Assembly (NCBI RefSeq): GCF_001686925.1
Contig: NZ_LVEN01000035.1
Coordinates: 310,001 to 374,000, forward strand
Reading direction: 5' to 3'
DNA length: 64,000 nt
From: Flavobacterium piscis
GTDB lineage: Bacteria > Bacteroidota > Bacteroidia > Flavobacteriales > Flavobacteriaceae
The notes beneath the pieces are model-generated. The model was not told the origin of the DNA, did no database searches, and saw only the letters and a list, made by a program, of their open reading frames with translations. Of the stretch, positions 39,256 through 48,822 are shown in pieces. A program made the translations under genes and the position numbers. Position 1 is the first letter of the stretch, and each line of letters starts with the position of its first letter.

Positions 39256-39685
39256 ATGCAAAATCAAGTGATTACACAAAAAATTTCAAACAGCAAAATT
39301 TTTCCAGATGTCCAAAGAACAATTGAAATTGCGGGTATTCAAATGAACTTAGATATTTCAACTTTTGATCTAAATTATAGAATAATCTATGAAAAAGATG
39401 GCCAAGATGTAACTTTCAATGTTTAATCAGCAAGTACCAGATTGACACGTTGATAATTCCATTATGATGATCGTTCGGGATGAAAATTTTAAACCAATCT
39501 TAAACCGAAATTTCATTGAAGAAAAAGATGGTGACGGTACAATTTTAAACGAAAGCGAGCGATATTTTACAATGCCAGCATTTGACTATTTGATAAAACT
39601 CATTTTAAAAACACCTGTCAAATTAGAAGACATCTTAAAAGGTTACATCATTTCTGAAGACGAGGATGGAAGATTTAATTTTTAA
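39256..39685 (+). pseudogene. Broken small gene downstream of fibre 1 (frameshift plus stop)
   Basis: Two short ORFs in different frames appear to be one decayed gene. The first (39256-39426, 56 aa) starts MQNQVITQKIS and ends after DGQDVTFNV. The second frame reads back from the ATG at 39464 through NSI, HVDN, a TGA at 39443-39445, then QQVPD just after the first frame's end, and continues to 39685 (IVRDENFKPILNRNFIE...). A one-base shift near 39420 plus one TGA (perhaps from TGG, restoring QQVPDWHVDN) explains the arrangement. Intact form would be about 140 aa. The alternative is two genuinely separate small genes. Unknown function; position suggests a fibre-assembly or fibre-attached protein. 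Confidence 0.6.
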
Positions 39686-39794
39686 AAACAATCAGCCGTC
39701 GGCTACTGAATGAGTAATAAAAGAAACTTAACTCTTAAGACAAAAATTTAAAGCCACCTATTGTTCTAAAATAAACTCTTTTTTATTTTCAAAT

Positions 39795-39846
39795 ACACCC
39801 AAAATCATGAAGAACACTTGTTTCTAATGATCTTGGGTGTTTTTTG
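39795..39846 (+). terminator. Terminator of fibre operon 1
   Basis: ACACCCAAAATCAT / ATGATCTTGGGTGT stem (13 of 14 paired) followed by TTTTTT. The rest of the gap 39686-40134 holds no gene, only this hairpin and the next promoter. Confidence 0.85.
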
Positions 39847-39962
39847 TTAGCAAATATCAGATGACAAAAATTAGCTTTATTCTTACACAAATCAACATCT
39901 ATAAATCGAGACAAAAACATAAAATAATTATATAACTAAACTTTACCTCTACTTACATTCCA

Positions 39963-40025
39963 CTGAAACTACCGAAAAACTGAGTTTAAATTTTTCATTT
40001 TTTGTATTCTTCTAAACTACTTTTA
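39963..40025 (+). promoter_or_regulatory. Tail-regulon promoter for fibre operon 2
   Basis: CTGAAACTACCGA (39963-39975, one mismatch), 42 bp, then TACTTTTACACCC from 40018. Flanking CATTCCA is shared with the site at 48623. Confidence 0.75.
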
Positions 40026-40134
40026 CACCCACAAAATTTAAATAGTAACACTATTTATAACAATCAGAATTACTCCTGCTATTCTTCAAAGAACAATTAT
40101 CTCATTAATATAAATCAATTAAACAAATACCACC

Positions 40135-40248
40135 ATGAATTCTTTATCATCAGAAGGCAGAAGAAAAATGCCTAAAATTCCCAACAAAAATAATTTTCGC
40201 TTTTTCTTAATCGAATACTTAAAAAAAGATTTCAATCTGAGAATATAA
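40135..40248 (+). CDS. Small leader protein upstream of fibre gene 2 (37 aa)
   Basis: MNSLSSEGRRKMPKIPNKNNF followed by 16 more residues. Homologous at its N-terminus to the 77-aa ORF at 36834; conservation of RKMPKIP in both, each first after a tail-regulon promoter, argues that it is translated. The downstream fibre gene starts 100 nt later. Function unknown. Confidence 0.45.
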   Translation: MNSLSSEGRRKMPKIPNKNNFRFFLIEYLKKDFNLRI

Positions 40249-40348
40249 TTCTCCTGTAAATTGACAATCATAAAAAATATACAGGACGATTTTCTTTTGT
40301 CCTAACATCTTAAAAGTTCGATAATCAAATAAATTTAAAAGAAAAAAC

Positions 40349-43300
40349 ATGGCAATACAAACATTAAATACCATAAAAAATTGGTTTAAAACTGGTCTTA
40401 AACCATCGCAGGCACAATTCTGGGATACCTGGGATTCCTTCCGACATAAATTTGAAAAAGTTCCCATAAAAGATATCGATGGAATTGAAGAATTGCTTTT
40501 AAACAAAGCAGATAAAACAATTTTAGATAATCACTTAGCTGATAAAATTGCCCACGCCCCACAAGTAAATACGGACTGGAATAGCGAATCTGGTTTTAGT
40601 CAATTACTTAATAAACCTGAATTTAAAACAATTAATGGAGAAGCAATAGTTGGAGACGGAGATATTACTATTAGTTCAGCAATTCCTACATTGGATCAGG
40701 TATTAAATTCAGACAATAAATCCCTTACTCAACCAATTGTGTTTTTAGACGAAGAATATAGTGCTACAATAGATTCTAAAAACTTATCAATTGATGGTCC
40801 ACTAGGAGAAGGAATTCAATACAATGGTGATAACATAAACTGGAGCAAAGGAGATAAAAATTTAAAATTACTTTTTGATGGAGAATCAGCAGGACAAAAT
40901 ACTTTTAGTTTTCCAGAAATGCCAGATAGCAGTACTCCTTATAAATTAGCTACAGATCAGGTAGTTTCAGCAACTCAATCAGGTATAGTCGATAATACTT
41001 CTTTGCAAGAATTGGGAGGAGTTGATAAGCTTATAAATGGGGTAAGAATAGGTAGAGGTGGTGGTAATGATCCAGAAAATAGTTCTTTAGGGTTATCAGC
41101 ATTAAATGCTAATACCACCGGAACAGGAAATACAGCTATTGGATCTGAAGCATTATTAAGCAATATATCTGCGAATAACAATACTGGTATTGGAAATTGG
41201 GCATTAAGATTAAATGAAACATCTCCCGGCAATACAGCATTAGGAGTAAATACATTAACAAAGTTAGTAAGTGGGATAGGTTTTAATACTGCTGTAGGAA
41301 CATCTGCTTTAACAACAGCTACTACAGCTAGTTATAGTACTGCTGTAGGAACATCTGCTTTAAGATTGTCAACAACAGGTACTCAAAACGTAGCTATTGG
41401 TGGATCAGCTTTAAGAAATTTAACCACAGGTAATTATAATTTAGGAATTGGAACTAATGCTTTATTGAATACTATAATTGGGAGTCGAAACACAGCAATT
41501 GGAGTAGCTACAGGACTAGGTATAACAGGTAATGATAATCTTGCTTTAGGATATCTTGCTATGGGTTTTAATGGAGTTACATCTACAGGGAATTTTAATA
41601 TAGCAATAGGATCACAAGCTGGTGGAGAAATTACAGCGGGGTCAGGAAATATTTTAATTGAAAATCAACAGACAACTAATTCTGCAATTACAACAGGGTC
41701 TAATAATGTAATATTGAAGCAAGGACTAACAAGTATAGGAGTTAGAACTGGAAATAATAATACAATTATTGGAAATATTACAGGATTGCCTACAGATGCT
41801 TCAAACTTAGCTATATTATCTGATGGTAGTGGAAATATAGCAATAAGAAAAGAAACAGATAATAGATTATTAGCACCTGGTTTAACAAATGCCTTAATTG
41901 ATTCAGGAGGAGCTAAATCTTTAGTGACTAAAGAGTATTTAGATGCACACTCAGGAGGTTCGTCGCAAAACTTACAACAAACTTTAGAAAATGGTGGTTC
42001 AGCTGAATTTAGCTATAATGGTGGAATCCAAGAATTGAGTATGTTTGATGGTAATGGTGCAATAGAGTTTTACACATCAGGAGAAGATGTAGAATCTGGC
42101 GAATCAAAAACATCTGATGGAGTTATTAATAAAAATAATATACTACTTAGACATACATACCAAAATACTGGAATCAGTAGAAATGCTTATTTAGATATTT
42201 CTTCTGGTAAGGTTAGACTACAAGAACAAAATAACGGAAGTGATGCCTTATTGGAGTTTGAAGATCAGACGGGATCAAGAAGTACATTTCAGATACCTAA
42301 TAAAAACCCATCTGTAGATACTACTTATAAATTAGCAACCACAGACGATATACCTACAATTTTACCAGCATCAGCAACTCAATCAGGTATAGTTGATAAT
42401 ACTTCTTTACAAGAATTAGGAGGAACAGATAAATTAATCAATGGTATTAGGATTGGTAGAGGTAATAATTCTACTTCAAACAATAGCGTTGCTTTAGGAT
42501 CTAATGCTTTAACATCTGCTACAACTGGTACTTTAAATACAGCAGTAGGAAGATCTTCTATGGCATTATTAACTACTGGAGCGGCAAATACAGCCGTTGG
42601 ATCTACTACACTTGCAAATTTAACTACAGGTACTCAAAACGTAGCTGTTGGGGGTTCAGCTTTAAGGAATTTAACTACAGGAAATTATAATCTGGCAATT
42701 GGTACAAATACTTTATTTAATAATTTAATTGGTGAAAATAATACTTCTATAGGAACTGCATCAGGTATGGGAATTCTAGGTAGTCATAATACTTCATTAG
42801 GATGGAGGAGTTATGGGGGAAGTACTGGAGGAACTACTACTGGTTCAGGAGAATTTAATATTGTAGTGGGTGCTCAATCAGGGTATAATTTGACTAATGG
42901 AAATAGAAATGTATTAATAGAATCTCCTGCCAGCCCCTCTAGTTCATATACTACAGGTAGTGATAATATTGCAATTAATACCGGTACTAGAAATAATGGT
43001 ATATCTACAGGAAGTGGTAACACTCTTGTAGGAGGTATTACAGGATTAAATGGCAATGATTCCAATTTAGCAATTTTTGCTAATGGTGTGGGAGATATTG
43101 CAATCAGAAAAGAAGCTGACAACAGATTATTAGCTCCGACATTAACAAATGCTCTAATTGATTCAGGGGGAGTTAAATCTTTAGTGACTAAAGAATATTT
43201 AAGTGCTTATGTGGATAATCTAAAACCAAAAATAAATGTCGCAAATGTAAATTTTACAATACCTGATGGAGGATATACTAGGTTTGTAACTGCTACAGGA

Positions 43301-43534
43301 GCCAACGCGGAAATTACTTTACCTGCTCTAGCTAACTCTATAGGCGCCATATATTACATAACCGCAGAAAATATTGGAGGTTTAACAATAAAATGTAATG
43401 CTGGGGATTTTGATATTTTGAACAGAGGCGTTACATATGATACTTTTACCATAGATGATGGTAGTGATGATGGTGCAGCGGTACAAATTATAAATAATGG
43501 TATTAATTATATACTTTTTCAATTAACGCCTTAA
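40349..43534 (+). CDS. Tail fibre protein 2 with YadA-head-like repeats (1061 aa)
   Basis: Shares the N-terminal anchor with fibres 1 and 3 and nearly 240 residues with fibre 3. Two large modules, each beginning ATQSGIVDNTSLQELGG and ending near ALIDSGG.KSLVTKEYL, fall at about 205-535 and 675-955. They consist of tandem 14-residue-like repeats such as NTAIGSEAL, NVAIGGSAL and NLGIGTNAL, the pattern of trimeric-autotransporter (YadA-type) head beta-rolls. The modules are separated by an SAEFSYNGGIQELSMFDG segment, and the last 100 residues (VANVNFTIPDGGYTRFV...) form a unique C-terminal tip. Start ATGGCAATACAAAC matches the other two fibres. Probably a trimeric receptor-binding fibre. Confidence 0.85.
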   Translation: MAIQTLNTIKNWFKTGLKPSQAQFWDTWDSFRHKFEKVPIKDIDGIEELLLNKADKTILDNHLADKIAHAPQVNTDWNSESGFSQLLNKPEFKTINGEAIVGDGDITISSAIPTLDQVLNSDNKSLTQPIVFLDEEYSATIDSKNLSIDGPLGEGIQYNGDNINWSKGDKNLKLLFDGESAGQNTFSFPEMPDSSTPYKLATDQVVSATQSGIVDNTSLQELGGVDKLINGVRIGRGGGNDPENSSLGLSALNANTTGTGNTAIGSEALLSNISANNNTGIGNWALRLNETSPGNTALGVNTLTKLVSGIGFNTAVGTSALTTATTASYSTAVGTSALRLSTTGTQNVAIGGSALRNLTTGNYNLGIGTNALLNTIIGSRNTAIGVATGLGITGNDNLALGYLAMGFNGVTSTGNFNIAIGSQAGGEITAGSGNILIENQQTTNSAITTGSNNVILKQGLTSIGVRTGNNNTIIGNITGLPTDASNLAILSDGSGNIAIRKETDNRLLAPGLTNALIDSGGAKSLVTKEYLDAHSGGSSQNLQQTLENGGSAEFSYNGGIQELSMFDGNGAIEFYTSGEDVESGESKTSDGVINKNNILLRHTYQNTGISRNAYLDISSGKVRLQEQNNGSDALLEFEDQTGSRSTFQIPNKNPSVDTTYKLATTDDIPTILPASATQSGIVDNTSLQELGGTDKLINGIRIGRGNNSTSNNSVALGSNALTSATTGTLNTAVGRSSMALLTTGAANTAVGSTTLANLTTGTQNVAVGGSALRNLTTGNYNLAIGTNTLFNNLIGENNTSIGTASGMGILGSHNTSLGWRSYGGSTGGTTTGSGEFNIVVGAQSGYNLTNGNRNVLIESPASPSSSYTTGSDNIAINTGTRNNGISTGSGNTLVGGITGLNGNDSNLAIFANGVGDIAIRKEADNRLLAPTLTNALIDSGGVKSLVTKEYLSAYVDNLKPKINVANVNFTIPDGGYTRFVTATGANAEITLPALANSIGAIYYITAENIGGLTIKCNAGDFDILNRGVTYDTFTIDDGSDDGAAVQIINNGINYILFQLTP

Positions 43535-43555
43535 TAACTAAAAACTTTAAAAAAT

Positions 43556-43747
43556 ATGAATAAATCAAAAATTGCAGTTATCGTTAGTATTTTAATCGTT
43601 CTAACAGGAATGATCGATACTAAATTTGAACTTTTACAAGAAGTGGGTTTTTCCTTGGTAAACATTAACAGAATCAAATTAATCGGTTTGGTTCTGTCGG
43701 CATTATTATCCAGTATTTCTCCGTTATTTTCTACTGAAAAAAATTAA
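43556..43747 (+). CDS. Small two-helix membrane protein between fibres (63 aa), holin-like
   Basis: Two hydrophobic helices (IAVIVSILIVLTGMI, about 6-20, and LIGLVLSALLSSISPLF, about 42-58) separated by a short charged loop; C-terminus STEKN. Starts 21 nt after fibre 2. Size and topology fit small phage holins, but the presumed endolysin sits 15 kb away and another hydrophobic-tailed protein accompanies it there. Function not recognised beyond membrane association. Confidence 0.55.
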   Translation: MNKSKIAVIVSILIVLTGMIDTKFELLQEVGFSLVNINRIKLIGLVLSALLSSISPLFSTEKN

Positions 43748-43855
43748 AAATAAATTCCAAATAAAGGAAATAAAAAAAGTCTCAAAATCAGAAATAAATC
43801 TTTACCAACAATTAAAACAGTTGATTTTTTTAAAATCTATAACTAAATAAAAAAC

Positions 43856-46438
43856 ATGGCTATACAAACATTAAATACCATAAAAAATTGGTTTAAAACT
43901 GGTCTTAAACCATCGCAGGCACAATTCTGGGATACCTGGGATTCCTTCCGACATAAATTTGAAAAAGTTCCCGTAAAAGATATCGATGGAATTGACGAAT
44001 TGCTTTTAACCAAAGCAGATAGAACAATTTTAGATAATCACTTAGCTGATAAAATTGCACATGCACCGCAAATAAATACGGACTGGAATAGTGAATCTGG
44101 TTTTAGTCAATTGATTAATAAACCAGAATTTAAAACTATTAATGGAGAAGCAATAGTTGGAGATGGAGATATTACTATTAGTTCGGCAATTCCTACATTA
44201 GATCAGGTATTAAATTCCGACAATAAATCCCTTACTCAGCCAATTGTATTTTTAGACGAAGAATATAGTGCTACAATAGATTCTAAAAACTTATCAATTG
44301 ATGGTCCACTAGGAGAAAGAATTCAGTACAATGGTGATAACATAAACTGGAGCAAAGGAGATAAAAATTTAAAATTGCTTTTTGATAGAGAATCTACAGG
44401 ACAAAATACTTTTAGCTTTCCTGAAATGCCAGATAGCAGTACTCCTTATAAATTAGCTACAGATCAGGTAGTTTCAGCAACTCAATCAGGTATAGTTGAT
44501 ACTACTTCTTTGCAAGAATTGGGAGGAGTTGATAAGCTTATAAATGGAATAAGGATAGGTAGAGGTAATAATACCACTAATAATGCTAATACAGCATTAG
44601 GATCAAATGCTTTAACGTCAGCCACTACATCTATTAGTAATACTGCTATAGGTAGATCTACATTAGCTCTTGCTACAACTGGAAGTTTTAATACCGCAGT
44701 AGGAGCTGTATCCCTTGCTAATTTAACTACAGGAACTCAAAATGTTACAGTAGGTGGGGCAGCTCTAAGACATTTAACCACCGGAAGTTATAATTTAGGT
44801 ATAGGTACTAATGCTTTACTTAACACTATAACTGGAAGTAGAAATACAGCAATTGGAGTAGCATCAGGGGTATCTGTTACAAGTGATGATAATATTGCTA
44901 TAGGTTATTTAGCAATGGGCAACACAGGTGTTTTAAATACAGGTACATATAATACTGTTATAGGAGTAACTTCGGGTGGAGCAATTACTTCAGGATCAGG
45001 AAATACATTAATTGAAAGTACTAATACCACTTCAGGATCAGTTACTACTGGGTCAAATAACATTATACTAAAACAAGGACTAACCCCTATAGGTATTACT
45101 ACTGGAAATAATAATACAGTTATTGGTAATGTTACAGGATTACCTACAGATGCTTCAAACTTAGCCTTGTTATCAGATGGTAGTGGGAACATTGCAATTA
45201 GAAAAGAAGCTGACAACACATTACTAGCACCTACATTAACAAATGCCTTAATCGATTCAGGAGGAGCTAAATCTTTAGTGACTAAAGAATATTTAGAGGC
45301 TGTTATTTTACCAACCTCAGCAACTCAATCAGGTATAGTTAATAATACTTCTTTGCAAGAATTAGGAGGAGTTGATAAGCTTATAAATGGGGTAAGAGTT
45401 GGCGTAGGTAATCTTTTAACAACTTCAAATACCGTTTTTGGTTCAAATGCTTTGGGTTCAACAACAACAGGGGGTACAGGTAATACAGCAATTGGAAGAA
45501 ATGTATTATCTGTAGCTACTACTGCTAATTTTAACACTGGAGTAGGAAATGGTGCTTTAAGATATACAACGACAGGAACACAAAATGTAGCTATTGGAGG
45601 TAACGCTTTAAATAAACTAACTACTGGTCAATTTAATTTAGGTATTGGTACAAATGCGTTAATGAATAATATATCAGGTGTTAGAAATACTGCTATTGGA
45701 GCAGCGGCAGGAGCAGGAATTACGGGTAATTATAATACCGCTCTAGGATGCATAAGTTTTGGGGGAGGTAGTAACAGCGACATCACTGGTACAGGTGAAT
45801 TTAATATCACAATTGGATTCCAATCGGGTTCTTACTTAACAAACGGATCAAGAAATGTATTAATTGAAGCCCCTGCTACAGGGAATAGGTATACTACAGG
45901 AAATGATAATATTTCAATTAATACTGGAACAAGATCAAATGGCATATCTACAGGTAATGGAAATACTATTATTGGTGGTATATCAGGATTAAATCAAGAT
46001 GATTCTAATTTAGCAATTTTTGCTAATGGTGTAGGAGATATTGCAATTAGAAAAGAAGCTGATAACAGATTATTAGCTCCGACATTAACAAATGCTTTAA
46101 TTACGTCTGGTGGTGCAAAATCCTTAATTACAAAAGAATATGTTGATGATTCGAAACAAATAAAAGACAAACAAATCATTATAAATGGAGATATTGATGT
46201 CCAGGAAAATTGGAATGGCCAAACTATCATTTTTAAAAGTAGTGGTATCGTAAGAATGCCTATGATCACCACAGAAGAATTTTCATTTAATGCGATCACA
46301 CTAGAAGGTGTAAATCTAACCTGGCAGTGGGCAAATCAGATTGAATGGGTATTTGGAGAACCTGAAATTACTCCAGAGAAAAAATATTTCAATCTGACAA
46401 AATTGGAAAATACCAACCAAATAATACTAAGTGTATAA
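43856..46438 (+). CDS. Tail fibre protein 3 with YadA-head-like repeats (860 aa)
   Basis: N-terminal 240 residues nearly identical to fibre 2 (only scattered substitutions such as IDELLLTKADR for IEELLLNKADK). Two NTAIG/NVAIGG repeat modules follow at about 210-480 and 485-750, each flanked by the same ATQSGIV and KSLVTKEYL boundaries as in fibre 2. The C-terminal 100 residues (DKQIIINGDIDVQENWNGQ...WQWANQIEWVFGEPE) are unique. The stop overlaps the start of the BspA-like gene (TAATG), so the two are translationally coupled. Likely an alternative fibre in a mixed or switchable set. Confidence 0.85.
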   Translation: MAIQTLNTIKNWFKTGLKPSQAQFWDTWDSFRHKFEKVPVKDIDGIDELLLTKADRTILDNHLADKIAHAPQINTDWNSESGFSQLINKPEFKTINGEAIVGDGDITISSAIPTLDQVLNSDNKSLTQPIVFLDEEYSATIDSKNLSIDGPLGERIQYNGDNINWSKGDKNLKLLFDRESTGQNTFSFPEMPDSSTPYKLATDQVVSATQSGIVDTTSLQELGGVDKLINGIRIGRGNNTTNNANTALGSNALTSATTSISNTAIGRSTLALATTGSFNTAVGAVSLANLTTGTQNVTVGGAALRHLTTGSYNLGIGTNALLNTITGSRNTAIGVASGVSVTSDDNIAIGYLAMGNTGVLNTGTYNTVIGVTSGGAITSGSGNTLIESTNTTSGSVTTGSNNIILKQGLTPIGITTGNNNTVIGNVTGLPTDASNLALLSDGSGNIAIRKEADNTLLAPTLTNALIDSGGAKSLVTKEYLEAVILPTSATQSGIVNNTSLQELGGVDKLINGVRVGVGNLLTTSNTVFGSNALGSTTTGGTGNTAIGRNVLSVATTANFNTGVGNGALRYTTTGTQNVAIGGNALNKLTTGQFNLGIGTNALMNNISGVRNTAIGAAAGAGITGNYNTALGCISFGGGSNSDITGTGEFNITIGFQSGSYLTNGSRNVLIEAPATGNRYTTGNDNISINTGTRSNGISTGNGNTIIGGISGLNQDDSNLAIFANGVGDIAIRKEADNRLLAPTLTNALITSGGAKSLITKEYVDDSKQIKDKQIIINGDIDVQENWNGQTIIFKSSGIVRMPMITTEEFSFNAITLEGVNLTWQWANQIEWVFGEPEITPEKKYFNLTKLENTNQIILSV

Positions 46439-48408
46439 TGGGTATAAAAAAATATGTATTTGGGAAACGAGAAGCAGAAAAAGAATTTGTTTCAACTTGG
46501 AAAACGGATAATATTTCAACTGGATCAAGTGCAGAAAATCAGATAAAATTACCCCTTCAAAATGGAGGGGTATATAATTTCATTGTAGACTGGGGTGACG
46601 GAACAAAAGATACTATAACATCCTGGAATCAGGCACAAGTTACACATACTTATAGTTCAGTAGGAACTTATAAGATAACTATCGTAGGGATTTGTTATAA
46701 TTGGACATTTTACGGAAGTGGAGACAAACTCAAAATTTTAAATGTATTGAGTTGGGGCAATCTTAAATTAGGTACAAATAGTGGTAGTTATTTCCTAGGG
46801 TGTTCAAACTTAGATTTATCAGATGTTAGTGATGTGCTGGATACAAAAGATGTGATTAATATGTCTAACGCTTTTTCTCAATGCAATGTCCTGACCACTG
46901 TAAATAAAATGAATGATTGGAATGTTTCAAATGTTATTAACATGGAGAGAATGTTTAATAATTCACCTGAATTTAATCAATCAATTGGAAATTGGAATGT
47001 TTCAAAAGTTACCAACATGTCTAATATGTTTTCAAATGCTGGAAAATTTAATCAACCTTTAAACAACTGGAATGTTTCAAATGTTACAAGTATGATTTCA
47101 ATGTTTCAAGCAGCATGGATTTTTAATCAAAATATTGGCTCTTGGAATGTTTCAAAAGTTAACAATATGGCGGGAATGTTTTTTCAATCTGAATTCAATA
47201 ACAATGATTCTAGTGAAATAAGCAGTTGGGATACATCTTCGGTAATAAATATGTCGAATATGTTTTTTGGTGCGAATGAATTTAATCAACCGATTGGAAA
47301 TTGGGATGTCTCAAACGTTACCAACATGGTAGCAATGTTTCAATCTGCATCAAAATTCAATCAACCAATTGGAAAGTGGAACGTAGAAAAGGTTACAAGT
47401 TTTTCTCAAATGTTTCAAAGTGCATCTAATTTTAATAATGGAGAATCTCCTGATATTAATAATTGGAACACTTCAAACGTTAATGATTTGAATCAAATGT
47501 TTTTAAGTGCAGTAAATTTTAATCAACCAATTGGGAACTGGAATACATCAAATGTTACCAATATGGCAGGAATGTTTCAAAGTACTACAAACTTCAATCA
47601 ACCGTTAAACAACTGGAACACTTCAAAGGTCACCACAATGTATGCAATGTTTGCAAGAACAGGGCCGGGCACAAATATGTTCAATCAAAACATCGGTTCT
47701 TGGGATGTTTCAAATGTTAATTCATTTACCTACATGTTTTATGGCAATGCAGGAGATTTAGTTTTCAATAATGGGGGAAGTCCTGATATTAATAATTGGG
47801 TTTTAAAAAACACAGGATCAATTACAATGGACGGAATGTTTATAAATGCAAGGAATTTCAATCAACCGATAGGAAATTGGAATACTATTGCAGTTACTAC
47901 TATAGAAGATATGTTTCAACGAGCAAGCACTTTTAATCAAAATTTAGATTCTTGGAATATTTCCAATATAACCAGTTTAGGTAGAGTATTCGCATATGCC
48001 TCTGCTTTTAATCAACCTTTAAATAACTGGAATGTTTCAAATGTTATAAATATGCAAAATATGTTAGTCGGTGCGCTAGCATTCAACCAACCTTTAAATC
48101 ACTGGAACACTTCAAAGGTCACAAATATGTCTAATATGTTTAATCAAGCTATGTCATTCAACCAAGATATTGGAAATTGGAATGTTTCAAATGTTACGAA
48201 TATGGTGAACTTTATGGCAACAATAACAGCAACAACATTTTCAGCGACAAATCTCGACGCTATATACAATGGATGGAGTTCAAGACCAGTGCAACCTAAT
48301 ATTAGTATAAGTTTCGGAACAGCAAAACATACATCAGCAGGAACACACGGAAAAGCAATTCTACAAAACTCTTCTAATAATTGGACAATAACAGATGGAG
48401 GAAGCTAG
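46438..48408 (+). CDS. BspA/DUF285-repeat adhesin coupled to fibre 3 (656 aa)
   Basis: About 16 copies of a roughly 25-residue leucine-rich-like repeat of the BspA/DUF285 type (pattern FNQPIGNWNVSNVTNMxxMF) fill residues about 140-625. An N-terminal PKD-like domain (about 20-100: VDWGDGTKDTITSWN...VTHTYSSVGTYKITIVG) precedes them. No signal peptide or sorting signal, so it is not a conventional secreted adhesin. The TAATG overlap with fibre 3 implies that the product works with that fibre, plausibly as a tip or side adhesin recognising target cells. Low-copy variations between repeats (short inserts such as NNGESPDI) recur. Followed by a terminator. Confidence 0.85.
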   Translation: MGIKKYVFGKREAEKEFVSTWKTDNISTGSSAENQIKLPLQNGGVYNFIVDWGDGTKDTITSWNQAQVTHTYSSVGTYKITIVGICYNWTFYGSGDKLKILNVLSWGNLKLGTNSGSYFLGCSNLDLSDVSDVLDTKDVINMSNAFSQCNVLTTVNKMNDWNVSNVINMERMFNNSPEFNQSIGNWNVSKVTNMSNMFSNAGKFNQPLNNWNVSNVTSMISMFQAAWIFNQNIGSWNVSKVNNMAGMFFQSEFNNNDSSEISSWDTSSVINMSNMFFGANEFNQPIGNWDVSNVTNMVAMFQSASKFNQPIGKWNVEKVTSFSQMFQSASNFNNGESPDINNWNTSNVNDLNQMFLSAVNFNQPIGNWNTSNVTNMAGMFQSTTNFNQPLNNWNTSKVTTMYAMFARTGPGTNMFNQNIGSWDVSNVNSFTYMFYGNAGDLVFNNGGSPDINNWVLKNTGSITMDGMFINARNFNQPIGNWNTIAVTTIEDMFQRASTFNQNLDSWNISNITSLGRVFAYASAFNQPLNNWNVSNVINMQNMLVGALAFNQPLNHWNTSKVTNMSNMFNQAMSFNQDIGNWNVSNVTNMVNFMATITATTFSATNLDAIYNGWSSRPVQPNISISFGTAKHTSAGTHGKAILQNSSNNWTITDGGS

Positions 48409-48496
48409 AATAATAAACGTTAAAATAAATCCCCGAAAGCAGGGATAAAAAAACTTTTTCATTCAAAAATAAACATTCATATAGGCTGTAAAAAAA

Positions 48497-48550
48497 ACAT
48501 CCAGGATTATTAGGAAAAAATAAATTCCTCAATAATCCTGGATGTTTTTT
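48497..48550 (+). terminator. Terminator of fibre operon 2
   Basis: Perfect 16-bp stem AACATCCAGGATTATT / AATAATCCTGGATGTT with flanking A and T tracts. The gap 48409-48822 contains otherwise only the next promoter. Confidence 0.9.
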
Positions 48551-48622
48551 ACAATAAAAAAGTTAACACTAGAAAAACCTCAAACAAATAAACTACAAAA
48601 CTTTAAACCAATTTACATTCCA

Positions 48623-48684
48623 CTGAAACTACAGAATACCGACCGCAAATTATTCGTTTTTCACACCCTTCTACCCTACTTTTA
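48623..48684 (+). promoter_or_regulatory. Tail-regulon promoter for the hub/spike operon
   Basis: CTGAAACTACAGA (48623-48635, one mismatch), 41 bp, then TACTTTTACA from 48677. Leader about 130 nt to the first ORF. Confidence 0.78.
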
Positions 48685-48822
48685 CATACTCTAATAACAA
48701 CTATTAGCATCCCAAACAGATATAAAAATACCATTTATTTTCAGATTTTTTTTGAGAATAAATACCTCATCTGTACACACTACTTTCAACAATCATAGTA
48801 ACAATTAAACATTCAACCAATC

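Noticed and set aside
42874..46299. Several minus-strand ORFs within the fibre genes
   Set aside because: They are antisense shadows of repetitive fibre codons with Val/Pro/Leu-rich artefactual composition.
40349..46438. CRISPR-like or tandem-DNA repeat array
   Set aside because: The periodicity is a protein-level NTAIG-type repeat within long ORFs; DNA copies diverge and there are no uniform spacers.
37049..48408. Diversity-generating retroelement acting on fibres
   Set aside because: No reverse transcriptase or template/variable repeat pair with adenine-biased changes was seen in the window.
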